From Phorcus lineatus (lineage: Eukaryota; Mollusca; Gastropoda; Trochida; Trochidae), in the NCBI GenBank assembly GCA_921293015.1, contig OV121091.1:24350839-24414838 (forward strand): DNA of 64,000 nt. The letters are read 5' to 3'. Each line of letters begins with the position of its first letter. The first letter of the stretch is position 1. This document shows positions 60,576 to 64,000 of this stretch, in pieces. A program made the translations under genes and the position numbers. The notes under the pieces are model-generated. The model searched no databases. It saw only the letters and a program-made list of their open reading frames with translations, and was not told the DNA's origin.

Positions 60576-60725
60576 TTAAATATAAATACTTCACATAGTC
60601 GTTTGAAGAATCATTTTAATCCGATACTAGTATTTCGTCAATAGTATTGACTCATCAGGGATGAAACGATATGATCGTTAACATCGCATTACAAGCGTTT
60701 GTTAGATGTTATATTTAATCTATAT
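60569..60725 (-). mobile_element. 157-bp unit with 17-bp inverted repeats carrying a hammerhead ribozyme
   Basis: ATATAGATTAAATATAA (60569-60585) and its exact complement TTATATTTAATCTATAT (60709-60725) bound a unit whose minus strand encodes a full hammerhead motif. AT microsatellites lie on the left and, 40 bp further on, on the right. Small ribozyme-bearing units of this kind are known in animal genomes (retrozymes, and the ends of Penelope-like elements). Which of these it belongs to is not determined. No protein is encoded. Confidence 0.75.
60599..60669 (-). ncRNA. Type I hammerhead self-cleaving ribozyme
   Basis: Minus strand, 5' to 3'. Outer stem I strand TCGTTT (60669-60664), inner stem I ATCC (60662-60659), the conserved CUGAUGA core (60658-60652) and stem II GTCAAT-ACT-ATTGAC (60651-60637). 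Then the conserved GAAA (60636-60633), a minimal stem III TAC-TA-GTA (60632-60625) closed by the A-U pair, and the cleavage C at 60623. The stem I partners GGAT (60622-60619) and AAACGA (60604-60599) follow. Every invariant core base is present, and cleavage would fall between 60623 and 60622. The very short stem III is typical of hammerheads in animal repeats, which are thought to act as dimers or with tertiary loop contacts. Confidence 0.88.
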
Positions 60726-62119
60726 GTGACCTTGCGTTTGAACCAATTCAACTTTTCATATATATACATGTATATATATATAGTATATTGTTAGTGTTAT
60801 TTTTTAGCATGCACACTTTCTTTTTTTTGGGAGTATATCATACCAAAAAGCAGACGCAATGTGTCATGATCAGTTCACTTGGTCATGTATTTCCTAAGGC
60901 TAATCCAGTTCAATACCATTCTTTACGATACAGAAAATAGCTGAACATACATGAAGAATAGGTTTGGGTCGTTGTGTTATGCTCTTTGTAAGACATTAGC
61001 CACAAGCAAAGTGTTGATGTCATCTTTGGGATGTGAATTTTGATTTAACATGATTGTTTCTGAGTTATTACCTATTCCAGTGACGAATTATAGTTCGACG
61101 ACTTCAAAATATGCATGGATTAAGTTTTGAATTACCTTCGCGATAATCCCAAAACAAAACAAGGTACGCCTCATTTGTATCTGGTTTTCATGATAAAAAT
61201 TCACACCGGCCACAATCTTTGAGGATGATTTGTTCCTTAATCTATCTCTCTGAATAATGCACTTCCAACCAAGGGACTTTTGATTAAGCGACAAAGGCAA
61301 ATCATTAATGTTTATTTATTTATGACGTTGTTAGATCTGACTGGAGATACTCATCGATTCGACCATATGCTTAGTACAAAGACAATCAATTTAAAAGAAT
61401 TCATTGATGGCTGATGTACAACACAATTGTTCGAATGATCTACCTTTTCAATTGCAACTTACGTATAGGATGATATAAACAAACCTGACAGCACACATGT
61501 TTTCATGTCACTTGATCATGTATGTTTCATGTTTACATGTATTTCATAATATATTTGGCATTATTACAGCAGAATGAGAGATGAACATGATACATTTGCT
61601 ACTATGAAAATCACAGGCTCATCTATCAGCACCATCTCCACTGTATTGTGAAGCTAGCAAAGTATAGCGTTTATCTATACAATACGTGTAGAAACGAATT
61701 AATCACCCAGTCACATCACACAGGAATTAGAGCAGAACGGGGCAACTGATTTATATCATGATTAATTACATGAGCGACAGAAAATCAATCATTTTCTCAA
61801 TATCTTAGTTTGGAATGACAATCATGTAACTTCAACTTTGAAATTGTGTAGAAACAAACAACAGAGTTACATGTATTCTTCGAAACTGTTTCTTTAACAG
61901 CAAAAACTGAAGAGAATTTAGGGAGGTAAAATACTAAATATTTATCTCTGGTCAAATGATAGGAATATTTTCTTTATATATAGATTTCAGTTATTCAAAT
62001 CTTTCAAGGATCGATATATTTGATTTAATATTTGAGAAAACATAAACATGATAATTCAAAATAAATGTTAGTCTAAACCTCAATGGTATTTGTATAAATA
62101 CAATGCATGCATTGCACAT
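60726..62119. other. Unassigned DNA
   Basis: Includes a short (TA)n at about 60768-60782. No gene or named repeat. Confidence 0.4.
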
Positions 62120-62510
62120 GTAAAACAAGAAAAAAGTGAGCAAGGCTCACATACCCCCGCAGCCCGTCTGATTTCTTCTTCCTCTAGTCTGAATTAATAT
62201 GACTCTGGATAACCTGATTTACTAAAGGTTACTGTAATAGTTAAGGAGTAAATGTGTCCCCATTGGAACAACAGATCTGTTAATCGCTACAAGTTCAATT
62301 GCGCAATCAAGGGCCATAAGTCTGTCAAAAATAATATCCGAAATGGCTTTCGAACTCGACCAAGAGCATCAACAGGCGTGTCCACAAGCAAACTTTCATT
62401 AGTGTGCAAAGTTTGGTTGATCTAACCCCAACTGTTTTTGAGAAAATTGACCGGAAGGAAGGACAGACGGACGGAATGACCGCTATAAACCCCCGCTACG
62501 AAGGTGTAAA
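62120..62510 (+). repeat. Interspersed repeat ending in 'gacagacggacgga'
   Basis: Starts near 'gagcaaggctcacatacccc' and ends 'aaggacagacggacggaatg' followed by 'ctataaacccccgctacgaa'. It is the same broad type as the repeats at 32.8 and 37.3 kb. Non-coding. Confidence 0.5.
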
Positions 62511-63650
62511 AATTATAAACATATTCGTCTGGTGTAATAATCTACGACAGAATGTTGTCGGCCTGTCCCCTAAGAAAATCGTAACGTCACAAAATCTATA
62601 ATGTATACATTACGAGGCCACATCAAAATGTAACGTGAAATATTCTTAATGTATTAGACGTCTTACTGTTCATAATGTTCTCTCTCATACATGTTTTAAA
62701 TTTTAGAAATGTACATTGAAGAATGCCGTAGATTCACTTTCTTATCTGATTACACTCCCAACTGACAGATAAATTGCATTTGAAACGAATATCCGTCACA
62801 CAAAGTTGAAGTTCTTTTTGTGCACTGCTGAGAAATTCAGTTTATCAATTGTAACTGCGTTTATTTCCCATCAATATCAATCGTCTTTCTGTGAGGAAAA
62901 CTAATTGTGATAGTTTTCAGAAGAGGTTATAGGAACGTGAATGAAAACGCATTTGTATGAAAGGAGGTTTCTAAATGAGTGACTTTGATTACTTATTGTA
63001 CATTCTTGTCAAATTATGGATATAGCCTTATGCAGGATGTTAACCTCCCTACTTAAATGAGCAAAAAATAACCATACAATACAATATATATAAAGACAAA
63101 TTACAATAACCAAAATGGTTTTGAGAAATTTGGCCTTGGTACGAGTGGGAAAAGTGCTCATCATTTGATAAATGGAGCTGGATAAAATGTATTGTGTAAA
63201 ATAAGTTTTTACAGGTCATGTTGTATCACTACAGCGCTGTTTCATGCAAGCTGCAATTAACAAGTGATAGCTTATTTTCCGTTCACTTTTGTTACGTGTG
63301 CGTCGGCTTGTCGGCTGATTGGTGTCCACTGGCTGTGTTTTGGTGTTGTGATTCCGTGTTTCCCTTGGTGCTGCGTTTTGGAGCTGTTTTTGGGCTGTGG
63401 CTGTTTTTTAGCAGATATTTGCTGTTGTGTCTGACCAGTTCATTGCGTTATGCATTTTTCATATATGCAGAGGCTGCTTTTTTTTAATATTTGAATATGG
63501 TTTGGCTTTGCCTATGATCGACCATTCTATGTTGAAATCTGTGTTTTCTTCTTTTAATTGCCAGATGTACTGGCTTAATTCTGTTACGTTCTTTTTGCTG
63601 GAGTTTTTGAAAAAGGTTTTGTGGTTATTGTATCTGGATTTGAATTCTGT

Positions 63651-63655
<5 letters not shown>
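62511..63655. other. Unassigned DNA
   Basis: ORFs at 63218-63487 and 63427-63792 run into microsatellite and show hydrophobic low-complexity text. I do not support them as genes. Confidence 0.4.

Positions 63656-63712
<57 letters not shown>
63656..63712. repeat. (TA)n microsatellite
   Basis: 57 bp of uninterrupted alternating T and A. It is followed by tgtatgtatacatatatgta, a decayed extension. Confidence 0.95.
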
Positions 63713-63720
<8 letters not shown>

Positions 63721-63758
63721 ACATATATGTATTTTTATATCTGTGTTCTAAATCTACG

Positions 63759-63784
63759 TATATATATATATATATATATATATA
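63759..63784. repeat. (TA)n microsatellite
   Basis: A second run of about 26 bp, 47 bp after the first. It may be one original tract split by substitutions. Confidence 0.9.
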
Positions 63785-63817
63785 CCACTTGAGAATACAT
63801 GTAACTACAACTGTTTC

Positions 63818-63884
63818 TTATTATTATTATTGTTGTTGTTATTGTTATTATCATCATCATTATTATCATTATCATTATTATTAT
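63818..63884. repeat. (TTA/TTG/TCA)n trinucleotide tract
   Basis: About 67 bp of ttattattattgttgttgtt type text with atc variants. Possibly the tail of a lost retroposon. Confidence 0.85.
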
Positions 63885-64000
63885 AACGTCTAGTATATTA
63901 CCTAAATAAATCTCCATCGGAGTTTATTTGATTTGAAAAAGCCTTACTTTTAAAACTGCAAGTTTTTCATGTCAGTGTCAAGTAAGAAGAAATGGCTATA

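Noticed and set aside
60569..60725. Penelope-like element encoding its own RT
   Set aside because: No RT or GIY-YIG reading exists within several kilobases; only the ribozyme unit is present.
63427..63893. ORFs of 90-121 codons with long Ile-Tyr runs
   Set aside because: They are translations of (TA)n and trinucleotide repeats, with no domain or start context.
1..64000. CRISPR arrays, operons, bacterial promoters
   Set aside because: Composition, LINEs, SINEs and LTR elements show an animal genome; no regularly spaced repeats with unique spacers exist.

Overview
The window looks like intergenic or intronic DNA from an animal, most likely a gastropod mollusc of abalone (Haliotis) type. That assignment is an inference. 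It rests on the AT-rich base composition, the lack of long intact host ORFs, and the families of decayed repeats. These include a SINE ending in GTTCAAAGCACGTTAAACCC followed by (ACTC)n, SINE pieces with the phrase 'gttaagcgccgcttt', and repeats ending in 'acagacggacggac'. I found no host gene, tRNA or rRNA that I can support; nearly everything recognisable is mobile DNA.

Layout. 1-11.9 kb: a decayed Tc1/mariner transposase (minus strand) interrupted by a foldback MITE, a second copy of that MITE near 6.8 kb, SINE remnants and non-coding DNA. 11.9-31.5 kb: an old tandem duplication of a non-coding unit. Copy B is about 12.8-15.8 kb and copy C about 15.8-17.6 plus 29.0-31.5 kb. Each copy carries insertions that the other lacks, so each supplies empty sites for the other's insertions: an 850-bp element flanked by TTAA, a 1.3-kb palindrome-bearing element, and a SINE. 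Copy C is split by a jockey/CR1-like LINE, which is itself split by a 9.66-kb Ty3/Gypsy LTR retrotransposon (17861-27520). That element has 1.5-kb LTRs, a tRNA-His-like primer binding site, gag, protease, RT-RNase H and integrase (all broken), and then an unbroken extra ORF with two C2H2 zinc fingers in the place where env would sit. The flanking LINE reads in frame across the insertion when one 4-bp target duplication is counted.

31.5-59 kb: further LINE fragments (34.0-35.3 kb, an I/Rex-like RT; 44.4-45.1 kb, an L2-like 3' end with an ATT tail), a 60-bp SINE tail with its own target duplication, a perfect 43-bp palindrome at 48.3 kb followed by three TGACGTCA sites, and long stretches without recognisable features. 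59.3-64 kb: a broken DD34E Tc1 transposase, then a short element bounded by 17-bp inverted repeats that contains a complete hammerhead ribozyme motif on the minus strand (60599-60669), then microsatellites.

The two items most worth following up are the hammerhead ribozyme unit and the zinc-finger ORF of the LTR element. All alignments here were made by eye; boundaries marked approximate may be off by tens of bases.
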